Positions 36,050-47,430 of a stretch of 64,000 nucleotides of DNA are shown here, piece by piece; position 1 is the first letter of the stretch; every line of letters starts with the position of its first letter. The stretch covers positions 1,240,001-1,304,000 of the forward strand of contig NW_004457737.1 in NCBI RefSeq assembly GCF_000203815.1. The letters are read 5' to 3'. This DNA comes from Cavenderia fasciculata (Eukaryota > Evosea > Eumycetozoa > Acytosteliales > Cavenderiaceae). A program made the translations under genes and the position numbers. A model generated the notes under the pieces. The model ran no database searches. It was not told the origin of the DNA and was given only the letters and a program-made list of their open reading frames with translations.

Positions 36050-36520
36050 TATACGTGTGTGTGTGTGTCAATCAGTTCTTTTATTGATATTAATGGTCAG
36101 TCAGACTGACGGTTGATTCCTTAACAAAGTGGCCGACACCCAACTCGATTATCGACGACTCTGATAGTCAAGACAAAGTATATAAGTTGCTGGTTGGAAT
36201 ACAAATAATTTCATTCCATTCCACTGCTCAACAAATAATCAAACATCATAAATATCATCATGACACTTTACGGTAATTATTTATATATTTATTTATAGAT
36301 TTCCCAAACAATTTCATTTCTTGGCCCTTCCATCCAACTACAACCTCATTTGGATTATGCAACCTACTTAATAAAGTCAGAGCTCTTAGTAGTTAAACCA
36401 TGCATAATTATTGATTAATATTATTCATCTTTTATTTTTTTTGTTTTGTTGTCCGATCTGACACCAAACAATGATCAATAACAAATATACTATGAACAGG
36501 GATGTGATGCTATGTGTGTG
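36050..36520 (+). repeat. Tandem duplication, unit A (incomplete copy)
   Basis: It shares with unit B the block GGTCAGTCAGA, ACAAAGTGGCCG, the run AGTCAAGACAA, AAGTTGCT, the CAACAAATAAT segment and CACTTTACGGTAA, in the same order and spacing. Its 3' part (36471-36499) copies the zinc transporter's first coding exon almost exactly (ATGATCAATAACAAATATAC), but the base after the splice point is changed, giving GG instead of the GT donor. Confidence 0.8.
36260..36396 (+). CDS. Spliced 36-residue mini-ORF in unit A (MTLYDF type)
   Basis: The exons are 36260-36272 and 36299-36396, with donor GGTAATT and acceptor TTATAG. The product begins MTLYDFPNNFISWPFHPTTT and ends with a TAA. The intron is only 26 bases, short even for this organism, so splicing is uncertain. 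The same start, donor and acceptor recur in unit B. It may be a tiny gene, or an upstream ORF in the leader of a transcript running into the zinc transporter. Confidence 0.35.
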
Positions 36521-36529
36521 GGAGTGTGC

Positions 36530-37390
36530 ATGTGTGTATTCAGGAGTTTTGTTTCATTGATAATATATGTAGGGGTCAGTCAGATGGTGGATTCTTTTAC
36601 AAAGTGGCCGCCACCAACAAAAATATTTAACCCGCCAAATGCTTTGACAGTCAAGACAATGAATACTTAAAAGTTGCTAGTACCATGGAATCGATCCATT
36701 TAATTTCATTCATTTCACTCACAGATCAACAAATAATTCAATCATGGCACTTTACGGTAAATAGTATTTTATTTATTTATTTGTTAATAGATTTCTCTTT
36801 TACCTTACCTTGGGAATATAAAATCCACTGGGGCCAGTGGATAGACAAACAAAATATTAATTAAGTTCTTTTCTTTTCTTTTCCATACCCTCCTCGCACC
36901 CCATAATTTTATGTATAGACTCCACAACATCTATTGGCAATCCCAGGTCTTCATTATCACCTCCTATTAATGGATTCATTGGTAGTGATAAAGTATACGC
37001 AAAAAAAAAAAAGACTATGGCTGAAAAGGCTGAAGGTGAAGTAGGAAATGCTTGTATTATCTTGTAATTCAACGAAATTTGATTTCGTTCATTCATTCAT
37101 GTCTTGGCAACCAACCATCCATCCAACCATCCAACTACAACCTCACAAATAGATGATTTGTTTGGCTTGATATGGATTATTCAACTTAATTTTAATAAAC
37201 ACTTTGATACGTGCATTATTTTAATAAAGCCATTTTTTTGTTTTGCGATCTGACAACAACTTCACACTTTTTATCATCATCCTTTCTAGACCTCTATCTT
37301 TGTTGTAATATATAGAATAGAGAGTTGAGAGAGAAAACAATGATCAATAACAAATATACTAGGAACAGGTATGTGATGATAGTTCACACA
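36530..37390 (+). repeat. Tandem duplication, unit B (joined to the live gene)
   Basis: This is the second unit. It is collinear with unit A except for about 300 extra bases at roughly 36800-37095. It ends in the functional first coding exon of the zinc transporter (37340-37368). The block shared with unit A, 36574-36790, is about 70-75 percent identical by eye. Confidence 0.8.
36744..36864 (+). CDS. Spliced 28-residue mini-ORF in unit B (MALYDF type)
   Basis: The exons are 36744-36756 and 36791-36864. The donor is GGTAAAT, the acceptor GTTAATAG, and the intron is 34 bases. It encodes MALYDFSFTLPWEYK and ends after 28 residues. The first five codons and the splice sites are shared with unit A; the downstream codons differ because the two units diverge within exon 2. 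It sits about 480 bases upstream of the zinc transporter ATG and on the same strand, so an upstream-ORF role in a spliced leader is plausible. Confidence 0.35.
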
Positions 37391-40059
37391 CTAATTAGAC
37401 ATAACGATCATAACATATTTGTCGACAGATATATATCTAACACTTTAAAATCTTCTACTACTACTACTACTACGACTACTATCTCTATCTTTCTTATCCG
37501 ACTATAGTCAATCTGTAATATTACTTTTATTTGGAAGTAAAGGATTTAGAATATGGTCAATCATTGCGTCGTATTGGTTAATTCATAATACATCTACGAT
37601 TAATGTTGCATTCTTTACAACAGCTGTTGCATCACTTATATTTGCAGCCTATGAGAAGCCATGGAAGTCACTATCTTTGGTTAAAACATCACAATGGAAA
37701 AAGCTAGTCATCTTTGCCGTCTTGAATACTCTTATTGTACTATTATGGAATTTCGGTTTGAAATATGTTGGTCCTATTGGGTATGTTCAAAGATCAAACT
37801 CATAAACAATCACATAAACTTATACATTCTTATTCTTTTCTTTCTATATCTAATTTAGATCAGTATTGTTTTCAGATTATACATATGAAACATACCCTAT
37901 ATTATTAAGTGCAATCACTTCAAATGCATCAAATATTTTTGGAAATGATATTGTATGGATTTGAAATCAATAATAGATCAAATCAGATCATCTCCTTAAC
38001 TTTATCTTTTATTTTTGTAGGGAAGAGCATGTATAATGTTAATTGTTGGATATATTATAATACCAATTTTTGGATCATCGATTGCAACCAACTTTGCCAA
38101 TCCTTCACAAGTTTTATTCATTGGTGGAGTGTGTCTTATTCTTCACAATGTATTGATATTCTTTAGAAATGATATGCTTCTCAAATGGCAACACAGTGTC
38201 AGTACTGGTATTGGAAAAAACAAACTCTATTCACTTGGAATGCTCATATCGACTGTTTTACTATTCATTTTGAAATTATTTGATTATTCCACTTCGGTAT
38301 TGTATTACTATAATTAATTATTATTATTATTATTTATTAATCTTTATATTTATTTTTTATATTTTAGGATTATGATTATGTATTTTTACCAACATTTTAT
38401 GAAATGGTACAATTAATATTAATTGCAGTATTTGGAATTGTTAGTAATTATTATATTGAAGCTGTTACTGAACAACAATTGGGATTCCTTATATTTAGCA
38501 AAGCTAGTTTGACAAGCTCCTTTGTATTTGGTTTGGTGTTGGGTGGTGGCTTTTCATTTGCTCAATTTGTATCGTTTGCATTGATTATCACTGCCATCCA
38601 CATTCTCTTTTCCAAGGTTAATTTGGATCAGTACGGCATGGGTGTGTTGGGTGGTGGTGCTCCAGGCGGTGTCAGAGACATGACCATGGGTACCGGATTG
38701 GGCGGAAAGTCAGTCGGTGGTGGAGACGGACAATTCATCTTTATCATGAAAGACATTCTCCAACAAATCTTGGAAAAGCAGACATCTCGTCGTATCTTTA
38801 CATTCCTCGTCATCAACCTCATGTTTATGTTTGTCGAGATGGCCTATGGTATCTGGACCAACAGTTTGGGACTGATTACCGACGCATGTCACATGTTTTT
38901 CGATGCGACGGCGTTGTTTATCGCGCTTGTTGCAGAGGTTATCAGCAATTGGAAGCCAAACGAGACATTCACCTATGGTTATGGACGTATCAAGATCCTT
39001 TCCGGGTTTGTCAATGGTATTTTCCTCATTTTCATCGCCATCACCATTCTGATGGAGTCGATCGAGCGTCTGATGGAGCCGCCCGAGATCAACACGGACA
39101 AGTTGCTCCTAGTCTCGGTGCTCGGCTTCCTTGTCAATTTGGTCGGTATCTTCTCGTTCCACGAGGGCCATGGCCACAGCCACGCTGGTGGTGGTGGTCA
39201 CACCCACGGCCACTCGCACGGTGGCGCACCTCCAGCCGCCGGTGGCGAGGAAAAGAAAAAGAGAAGCGTCAACATTGACGGTGTGTTCCTCCATCTGCTT
39301 GCAGACACACTCGGTAGTGTCGGTGTCATCATCTCGTCGCTCATCATCCAGTTCTGGGGCTACACATTGGCCGATCCAATCTGTTCGCTCTGTATCAGTA
39401 TCCTCATCTTCCTTTCCGTACTGCCATTGATCAAAAACACCGCCAAGACACTCCTTCAATGCACTCCAGACCCAATCGCCGACAACATCTCCAACATCAC
39501 TAGCCAAATTTCCAATACTCCTGGTGTCACTCGATTCTCAGACTATCATTTCTGGAGTCACAACGAAGACGATGTTACAGTTGGAACCATTCGCGTACAT
39601 ATCGATGCTCAAGCAAACGAAAAGAAGATTCGTAAATCAATCGAAGAAATATTCTCAAATAATCAAATTACAAGATCAACCATTGAAATTATTAAACCAT
39701 TTGATGAATCTATAAAACATGAACAAGAAGAAGAAGAAGAAGAACATCATCATCATCATCACGACGAACAATGTGATCATGATCATGATCATCATGAGCA
39801 TGGACACGATCACGATCACGATCACGATCATGACCACGATCACGGTCACGGTCATGAACACGAACACGATCACGAACATAAACATGAACATGAACATGGT
39901 CATAGCCATAGTCATGGACACAGTCATGCACATGGACACGGACACAATGAAAATAACCATACCGATATTCATCAATCATTGGTACATGAACAACCACCAC
40001 AACATCATCACCCATACTTTGATGGAAATCACCAACACCCTTACGACAAGGATAAATAA
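37340..40059 (+). CDS. Zinc transporter of the cation diffusion facilitator family (ZnT5/Msc2 type)
   Basis: Five exons: 37340-37368, 37508-37780, 37859-37952, 38021-38296 and 38368-40059. They give 787 residues with consistent phases. The start MINNKYTRNS comes from a 29-base first exon. The N-terminal half has about eight hydrophobic segments, which is the extension typical of ZnT5/Msc2 proteins of the early secretory pathway. The CDF core begins near residue 345 (FTFLVINLMFMFVEMAYG). It contains the metal-site helices with TDACHMFFD and LLADTLGS, and between them a His-rich loop (HGHSHAGGGGHTHGHSHGG). A cytosolic CDF domain follows. The last ~110 residues are an extreme His/Asp/Glu-rich tail. 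The protein should load zinc into ER or Golgi lumen in exchange for protons. Confidence 0.92.
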
Positions 40060-40182
40060 ATATATTAAAACGAACAACAACAACAAAAATATTTAAAAAC
40101 TAATTACAAAATATTTATTTATTTATTAACAATTTATTCAAAAATACTACAATTATTATTATTATTAATATTAATATTATTA

Positions 40183-42762
40183 TTATTGAATAACACATCT
40201 ACGACGACCACCTCCACCACCACCACAATTTTGACGAGCTTGTTGAAGCTGACTGATTTGACCTTGAAGACTATTGATGGTAGCTTGGAATTGAGCTTGA
40301 CGATTATTGGCATTTGTATTATTATTGGCAATGGTGCTGTTTAATTGTTGAACATGATGGGCATATTGATTAGCATTGGCTTCAATGGTACTCTTCATTC
40401 TGTTTTCCAATTCATTCTTGGAAGCTGTCATTTGTTCGATTCTTTGTTGAAAGACTGTTTCGTTTGTCTTGATATTAACCTCTAGCTCGTTTTGTCGTTT
40501 GATCAATATACTGTTTTGTTGTCTAATATTTTCTCGTTCAGCTTCACTATTGGCCAACGATTCTTTAAATTGATTGGTACGTTTGAGATAGGAGAGGAAG
40601 GTTTCTCTCTTTTGTGCAATTTCAACGCGATAGCTATTGTATACATCTTCAATCTTTGGTCCCTTTGCATGGGCATAGTATTCCTTTTCAACTTGATGTT
40701 CGGCATTGACAAGAGTTTGATGATCTGGATTTTCAGCACCAAGCACTGGGTTGATAATATTCTCAACCAATGTACGAATCACTTTACTATTATGTTGAAT
40801 GGATGCTTCATTATTCTTTAAATGAACTGATAATAAAAATCCTCCAATTAATTGATTCTTTTCATCAAATTGTGCACATTCATCCTAAAAAAATAAATAA
40901 TTAAATAAATAAATAAATAAATTAGTTATAAATATTTCTTTTTTCCCAACATAATATTTTTAAACACACATGATATCTTTCTGAATATTTTTGGAAATAT
41001 TGTAAATCGGTATCCAAATCTAAAATCTTTGCAAACATTTGATCAGATGTTCTAATTGCCTGTTGATAGTGAGCCATAAACTCTTGATGACTGATTGGCA
41101 GAGCATAAATACGTTGGGTAATTTCAGTTTGGAACATTTTAACAGTGTCACATAGAATGGATTCATAACCAAGTTTTAATGTTGTATCCCAAGTCGATTC
41201 AACATTGATAGATTTACCATTTTGAATATCATCCAAATAAATTTTAAGTTGTGATATTAATTCTAAAAAAATAAATAAAATAAATAAATAAATGTAAATT
41301 ATTAATTATATATATCGTTGTGATATCTATCTATTTTTCATTTTAATTTAATTTACATACGTCTACCATTCATTCTTGAACCTGGACTTAGACCCTTTTT
41401 AACTTGAAGAACATTCTTGATTGAACTAATGAAATTGGCAACATCAGTGTGGAACTTGGGGGAAGTAAAAGGATTGTCAATATCTTCGATATTGTATTTT
41501 AAGGCTTCATGACCTGGATGAGATACGGTGAATGCCATGAATGATTTGAAAGCTGTCAAGAGGAATTTACGAATACGGTTTCGATGAATAATGTTTTCTT
41601 GGTCAAAGAGATCCGATGTTTCGTCTTCTAGCTTGAATACCTTTTCACGCATGAATCTTTCCATTGTACACTCGTCGATACCATTCAAAGTAGGAGTGAG
41701 ATGGCAGTCTCTAAACACCCAGCTGAAATGACTTGGGAAAAACTGACTGAACTGTTCCAAGTCTTGTTGGGTGTTTCGATTCTCACCCTTTCTAACGACA
41801 ATCGATTGAGAGAGCTTGGTGATAAAGTATAACTTGTCGAAATCACCCGATGTTGGAACAGAGACAGAGTTGTAGACAACGTTGGACGACAATAACATTG
41901 ATAGCGAGAGAATCTGATTATCACACTCAATGGTGGTACTCTTACTGGTCGAACCTAAACCCTCGGTATCTAAAAGGATGACAGTCACCTCTTCCTCGGT
42001 ACCATCAGGATAGACAATAGGATGTTTAAAAGGTACACCCCACATCCATACACCCAATGTACAACTCTCCATCGTATGTCCAAGTTCAAATCCTCTTGAC
42101 AACTTTTTAGACATCATTCTATTCAATAGATAACTTTTACCTGATCTATAAGGTCCAATTACAGATACCTAAAAGAAACAAATAATTAATTAATTAATAA
42201 ATAAGACTGAGCAGAGAGAGAGAATATAATATATATATAAATTATATATTTAACATACAATAGCTAAAGGACCTTGAATTTGTTCAATGATTGAAGCAGC
42301 ACGTGGATTTAAAACAAGATGAGTTCTTTCTACACCTTCCATGATTCTTAGTTCGTTTGCATTGTTCAATGCACAGTTGTTTGGATAAATGAATGGCATG
42401 GGACCACAATTGAGTATCTTGTCATCATCGGTGAGCTGACCGCTGTCAATGACGTCTTGGTAGAATCGGTAGTCTCTTCCCTCGAGCACCAGCTTTTTCT
42501 TGTATTCATTGTACATCTTTTCTTGATCGAGTGGAGTCACCGAGGTATCTTGCAATCGGTTCATTAGCTGGTTCATAAAGTTGTTGATGGTAGTGTCATT
42601 GGATGGTTGGTTGGCGAGTACATCTAGACCTCTAGTACTAAAGAAGTTGTCTGTAAACTTGTACCCATTTTTGTCAAGTGCTTGTAAAACATGTTGAATG
42701 ACTTTGAATTCATTGCCATCTTTAACCTTTGAGAAATCCATTTCACTATCTCCCTTTCTCAT
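40183..42762 (-). CDS. Guanylate-binding protein-type large GTPase (GB1/RHD3 family)
   Basis: Four exons: 42762-42259, 42168-41361, 41262-40970 and 40884-40183. They give 768 residues. The G domain starts near 168, with P-loop GPYRSGKS (173-180), the DTEGLGS switch II motif and an FRD motif that replaces the usual base-recognition sequence, all as in GBPs. A long helical region follows, ending in a coiled coil (about 590-740). The C-terminus is a Gly run then RRRCVIQ. The CVIQ ending is a CaaX-like box, so the protein may be prenylated and membrane-bound, as several animal GBPs are. The ~165-residue extension ahead of the G domain is longer than in animal GBPs. Roles in membrane remodelling or defence against ingested microbes are known for the family; neither is proven here. 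Confidence 0.9.
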
Positions 42763-43191
42763 TTTAAAAAAAATTAATTATTTAAAAAGAATAAATATTT
42801 ATATACAAATTTACAATAATAATAATAAAACAACAACTCTAAAGACTTATATATATATATCATGATACAATTTAAATTTTTAAGTTTAAAAAAAATAAAC
42901 TAACTGGATGGACCTAAATTTTTGGTCCAACTTCAACCCAAAAAAATGATTGGTGATAAAATCTACCCATTTCTAGGATAGAGAATTACGGCAGTATGAA
43001 TAAGAACAACAACACCAATCCTTCAAGCTTGAATACAAAGTATATGATATTTAATTTTAAAAATAAAAATAAAATTAAAATTGGTAAAGAGTTTCAGTGT
43101 GATGTGGGCTGATGAACTATCATTTCTGATTTTGTGAAGCGATATATTATATTAGGTTCGATTAATATAATTATACTATAGTGGTAATTTA
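42763..43191. other. Intergenic, 430 bases, divergent promoters
   Basis: This is the upstream region shared by the GBP-type gene (minus) and med27 (plus). It contains a short inverted repeat (GGACC...GGTCC near 42909-42928) and AT-rich runs. No gene is seen. Confidence 0.6.
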
Positions 43192-45079
43192 ATGTCTCAT
43201 CAACAAGGAACACAACTCAACCAACAACAACTACAATTTCTATATCAACAACAACAACAACAGCAACAACAACAACAGAATGCACTGAGACAGCAGCAAC
43301 TACTGCAACAACAACAACAGCAACAGCAGCAGCAGCAGCAACAAAATGGAGGTCAGCAACAACCACAGATACCTGCAGGTCAACAACAATACAAACAACC
43401 TGCTTCTGCTGCTGCTCAACCCGTGAATAATAATATTAATATGACATCCCCACCCAATACAAACACAAACACCAATACAATACAACCTACTTCTACGATG
43501 ACGACTACTAATACTAATACAAATGTATCAACACCAACTTCTTCTACTTCTACTTCTTCTTCATCATCATCAATGACACCACAATTCCCACAACCTCAAA
43601 TAACAACATACGATAAACCAATATTACTACAAAAGGAGATACTTGAACTATACGATATCATTCTTGGTCAGATTAGTAGTGTTAGATGTGGAACTGATGA
43701 AATCTTTCAGGCTATTATGAGTGATGTAAGAGGTCCGTCACTCAGATATCCTTTGTCTGATCAACCAACAATGCATCCCCAAATCGATCGTGACAAGAAA
43801 AAGATTGCCATCCAACAGGCAATGAAGTGTATTCTGCGATCACTCGCCATCATCGATACCCTTTCACAAAAGGTTGTCAAATACACTTCACCAGTGACTG
43901 CACAACACAGTCACATATTTGAATTTACATGGTCGATGAACAAATGTGCATACGAACCATCGATACTAAGAACACAATCATTACTCAAATCAGAGTATCT
44001 CTGGAGAGAAGAATCTGCTAGAAAATCTTTAACTGCTATACAGTTTGTATCAATATATAGATAATAGAAACTTTAAATTCATAATTATGACTAATATATA
44101 TATACATTTAATTTGTTTTAGATTATTGGAAAAGAAAGTACCAAAATTAAAAGAAATGATTAATTCTGCATCACAACAATCTTTTACTTCTACTTCTTCA
44201 TCTTCTTCATCTTCTTCATCATCAGCTATTGTTCCAACATCGGTAACATCACCAATATCAAGAAAAAGAAAAGATTATCAAAATGATCAAGTATCACCAA
44301 CAACAGCAGCGGCAACAACATCACCTAAAAAATCAATACTAGATAGTTATAGTAGTCTCGAGTCTATTATTCAATCGATTCGACAAGAAGCACCATTGGA
44401 AATTGTAAAGATTCAATCCAATACACAAATGAAAGGATTGTTTGTCATTCTAAGTGATGTACTTAAATGTCTCATTTCATTCAACATGGCTGAAGAATCT
44501 AGAGATCATTTTAGAATAGATAAAATATCATTTTTTGGTATTAATGAAAGTGTAGGTTAAAATTGGTAGATATAATTTAATTATTTATATTAATCATTTT
44601 TAATTATTATTTTAATTTATATTTATTTATTTATAGTTTGATTCATTTTGGGGATCATCAAAATATAATATATTTAAAAAATTATCAGAGAATGCATACG
44701 AAGCAATTAGTTATTTTACAAGTAATCATAATAATCAATCAATTTTAAAAAATATTCTTGTAAGTTTGATCAAAGGAAGGAAATTGATTCATTTAATCAA
44801 TCAAATTTAATATTTATTTATTAATTTTAATTATTTTTTTATTTAATTTATTTATAGAGCTGGATATGGTCATTTAGAGGTTTATTTGTAGAGGAATGTA
44901 GAGGATGTCAATGTATATTACAATTAGATTCATCAAATTATATGTTTTTACCTCCTTCATTTAGAACTTTTGATAATTACATACCATATCATCCAGTTTG
45001 TTATTATACTGCTCATCCCCCAACACCTTCAACTGCTTTATCATCTTCAACTACATCAACTCCACCTTTGACACTATAA
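43192..45079 (+). CDS. med27: Mediator complex subunit 27
   Basis: Four exons: 43192-44042, 44122-44551, 44637-44759 and 44858-45079. They give 541 residues. The N-terminus is poly-Gln, then Thr/Ser-rich to about 140. The conserved helical part begins ILLQKEILELYDIILGQISS. The C-terminal exon has the Med27 signature: a Cys cluster (CRGCQCIL), then LPPSFRTFDNY and a distal His/Cys (YHPVCYY), which probably bind zinc. Med27 belongs to the upper tail/head junction of Mediator and links activators to RNA polymerase II in the nucleus. The Ser/Thr-rich insert around residues 300-360 (with RKRKDY) is not part of the fold. Splice donors GTTTGT and GTAGGT were chosen because they keep the frame. Confidence 0.8.
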
Positions 45080-45156
45080 TAATAAATAGATTAAAATTGT
45101 AGAGTAAATTTGATTGATTGATTGATTGATTGGTCTTTTTAAATATATCTCTTTGT

Positions 45157-46425
45157 TTAAACTAAAGAGACTGGAATTAATTTATTAATATGTTTTAATG
45201 CTTTTTGAGGAGATGATTTGTATTGAAGTAGGAAACCTTGAATTTGAGACATGGATAGACTGTAGTCTGTTATTTTAGAGGCAAATTGGGTGGCCATTTC
45301 AAGGTTGGATGGGTTTTGATTGTCGAGTGAGTAAAAGTAGGTAAAGAGTTGTTGAGCTTGTTGCTTGGTGGCATTGGAGATTTGTATCTTGAGATCGACA
45401 CGTCCTTCACGGATGAGAGCACTGTCGAGTACTTCCAAGTGGTTGGTGGTCATAAAGAGTATACGACCCTCTTGTGAGGCCACGCCATCAAGGGCATTCA
45501 AAATACCTGAAAACGATAGTTTGGATGATACCTCTGACGAAGCAGATCGACGTGAAAAGGCTGCATCAACATCCTCGATTAAAAGGATGCTCTTGGGTGG
45601 CGCATTGTTGAGAAGACTGTTGAATTGGTGATCGTCCATTTCAGAGTTGGACAAAGAGACTATACAAATGTCGAGTTTGAGCTCGCCGGCAATCGCATTG
45701 ACAAGCGATGATTTGCCATTGCCGGGTGGTCCGTGCAAGAGGTATCCGCGACGGTATGGGATACCACGATTACGGAACCACTCTTCACTCGACAAAAAGT
45801 CACGAATGTCGCTGACCAAGCCGTCTTTACCCTGTTGAGGTAGGATGACAGAGTCGAGTGATCTGGCTGTACGCGGTGTACCGAATCTCTCCCAACTGCC
45901 ACCACTGCTAATATAGATGACTGTCTTTCCCTCGTCGCGACGTAACGACAACTCCATTGCGTCGGTCACGAGTTGTTGAATGACATTGCCGTCGTTACCA
46001 AACACGGTGAGTACGATCGACTCGAATGGTGCACCACTAGCCATGTCAAATGTGCTGTCTCTGATACGTTCGACCCATATGTATCGTCCCTTGTACGAGA
46101 CGCGGTGCTTGCCAACCGACGGCACAAATATAATGGTCGGGTTCTTTCCACTCGAGTTGTAGTCAGTCTCTGCATTGAGATTGCGTGATTGCTTGACATT
46201 GCTATTCAACGACAACCAATACAACAATGCTTCGTATGATTTGTCTTTGCTGTCGATCGTCACGCACACAAAGAACTGCTGCTTCACTCTCCCAAGGAAT
46301 GATCGAGCCAACGCACTGATGAATCCAACACCTGTACCAATCAACAGGTATCCCAATCCTTGCTTGATACCAACTATGATTTGTTTGTTGAATTCAGTAT
46401 TACTGAATAATGATTTAGTTGTCAT
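45157..46425 (-). CDS. bcs1l: Bcs1-type mitochondrial AAA ATPase
   Basis: A single-exon gene of 422 residues, the usual length of Bcs1. A membrane helix near residues 20-40 (GLGYLLIGTGVGFISALA) follows a short N-terminus. A BCS1 N-terminal domain is next (about 50-200), then the AAA domain, with Walker A GPPGNGKS, Walker B ILLIEDVDAAF, sensor 1 MTTNH and the arginine finger region LIREGRVD. Bcs1 sits in the inner mitochondrial membrane and translocates the folded Rieske iron-sulfur protein into complex III. D. discoideum has two paralogs; I cannot say which this matches. It converges tail to tail with med27, with 77 bases between the stops. Confidence 0.92.
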   Translation of the reverse strand: MTTKSLFSNTEFNKQIIVGIKQGLGYLLIGTGVGFISALARSFLGRVKQQFFVCVTIDSKDKSYEALLYWLSLNSNVKQSRNLNAETDYNSSGKNPTIIFVPSVGKHRVSYKGRYIWVERIRDSTFDMASGAPFESIVLTVFGNDGNVIQQLVTDAMELSLRRDEGKTVIYISSGGSWERFGTPRTARSLDSVILPQQGKDGLVSDIRDFLSSEEWFRNRGIPYRRGYLLHGPPGNGKSSLVNAIAGELKLDICIVSLSNSEMDDHQFNSLLNNAPPKSILLIEDVDAAFSRRSASSEVSSKLSFSGILNALDGVASQEGRILFMTTNHLEVLDSALIREGRVDLKIQISNATKQQAQQLFTYFYSLDNQNPSNLEMATQFASKITDYSLSMSQIQGFLLQYKSSPQKALKHINKLIPVSLV

Positions 46426-46781
46426 TGTCTCTATATATATATATATAAATATATATATTGCTAGCTATCTATCTATCTCTGCATCAAAGTTTATCTTATC
46501 TCTCTCGAAACAGTTCATTAAAATTATTTTCTTTTTTTTTGGTTAAAAGAGCCTGCTTGATCATTAGAGTGTTGTAAATGATAATGATCAATCAGAGTTA
46601 GTATACACGCAATTCTTCAAGAGAGATATAGATGAATGCGAGACAACAGCCCAATTATGCAACTTCAGCACCCGCAATCATCAATCAAGTTAGTGTTTTC
46701 CCTACCATCTAGAGTACCAACCTTCACAATTTCTGTTCTTATGATTGACTGATACTCAATCACAAACTATAATAGATAGTC

Positions 46782-47430
46782 GTTGAGTTTCGAATAATCG
46801 ACGATGAAACTACCTTTATCTGGTTCCTCAGTCTTCCAGATGGAGACGGGGTAATGCATTCTCGATTTTGAAATCATCTCTCTTAGTTCTACCGTCGACC
46901 CTAATGGTCGTCGTCAGACAAACGTACCAGTTCAGAGTTTGACTATGGTGATCCATTGGGATGGAAATCTGGATTGTATGACAAAAGACAATTGGACAAC
47001 AAGAGAAAGCATGACCAACCTGATAACCAAGATCCATCAAAAGTCAAATGCTTTTTTGAAGTGTCAACGATTCAGTAATGCACCTCTACGGACAACATCC
47101 CATGGATGAAATTTATGGTCAATACGAACGGTAGCATACCAAACAACCCAAAGAATACTGATGGCAATATACCACTTAGAAGAACAACTACTTTCAAACA
47201 TGGAGGAAAAAGATTTTAATACAATGGTTGATTTCATGTTCAAATCATGTATTGTAACAGGTATTCATTTCACAACTAGTTTATTGTTGATTTGATCTTA
47301 CAGTACATGATTTGAACATTGATTGATACCCGATGATGACCATGGTCCTCAAGTCACTGAGATAAATATCCAAGTCGACCAAAACCAAACGTATGTAGGG
47401 GAACCATTCGAATTTATCTACCTTGGATAA
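46782..47430 (+). pseudogene. Decayed gene of unknown family
   Basis: Coding-like segments follow each other on the plus strand in different frames. 46782-46867 contains RIIDDETTFIWFLSLPDGDG. 46938-47075 contains FDYGDPLGWKSGLYDKRQLD. 47079-47219 contains PWMKFMVNTNGSIPNNPKNT and is in the same frame after one stop. 47332-47430 contains VGEPFEFIYLG and ends in a stop. Codon choice is less AT-rich than in the flanks. At least three frame or stop disruptions lie between them. I do not recognise the family. Confidence 0.4.
47236..47319. repeat. Inverted repeat with 22-base arms
   Basis: The left arm 47236-47257 and the right arm 47298-47319 are complementary at 21 of 22 positions (ATGTTCAAATCATGTA core). 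The loop is 40 bases. It lies inside the decayed coding island and could be a small hairpin or the remains of a palindromic insertion. Confidence 0.75.

Larger units (their letters stand above)
35789..37339. other. Intergenic, 1.55 kb, containing a tandem duplication
   Basis: This is the divergent upstream region of vps33 and the zinc transporter. Two related units lie in it (about 36050-36520 and 36530-37390). Each has a shared promoter-like block, a spliced mini-ORF start, and a copy of the zinc transporter's first coding exon. The second unit carries about 300 extra bases. See the separate entries. Confidence 0.8.

Noticed and set aside
45660-46199. Extra frames on both strands over bcs1l
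   Set aside because: They overlap the AAA motifs read in the true frame; composition is Ser/Arg/Thr noise.
46828-47040. Minus-strand 70-codon ORF
   Set aside because: The plus strand carries the coding-like segments here; the minus frame is probably their shadow.
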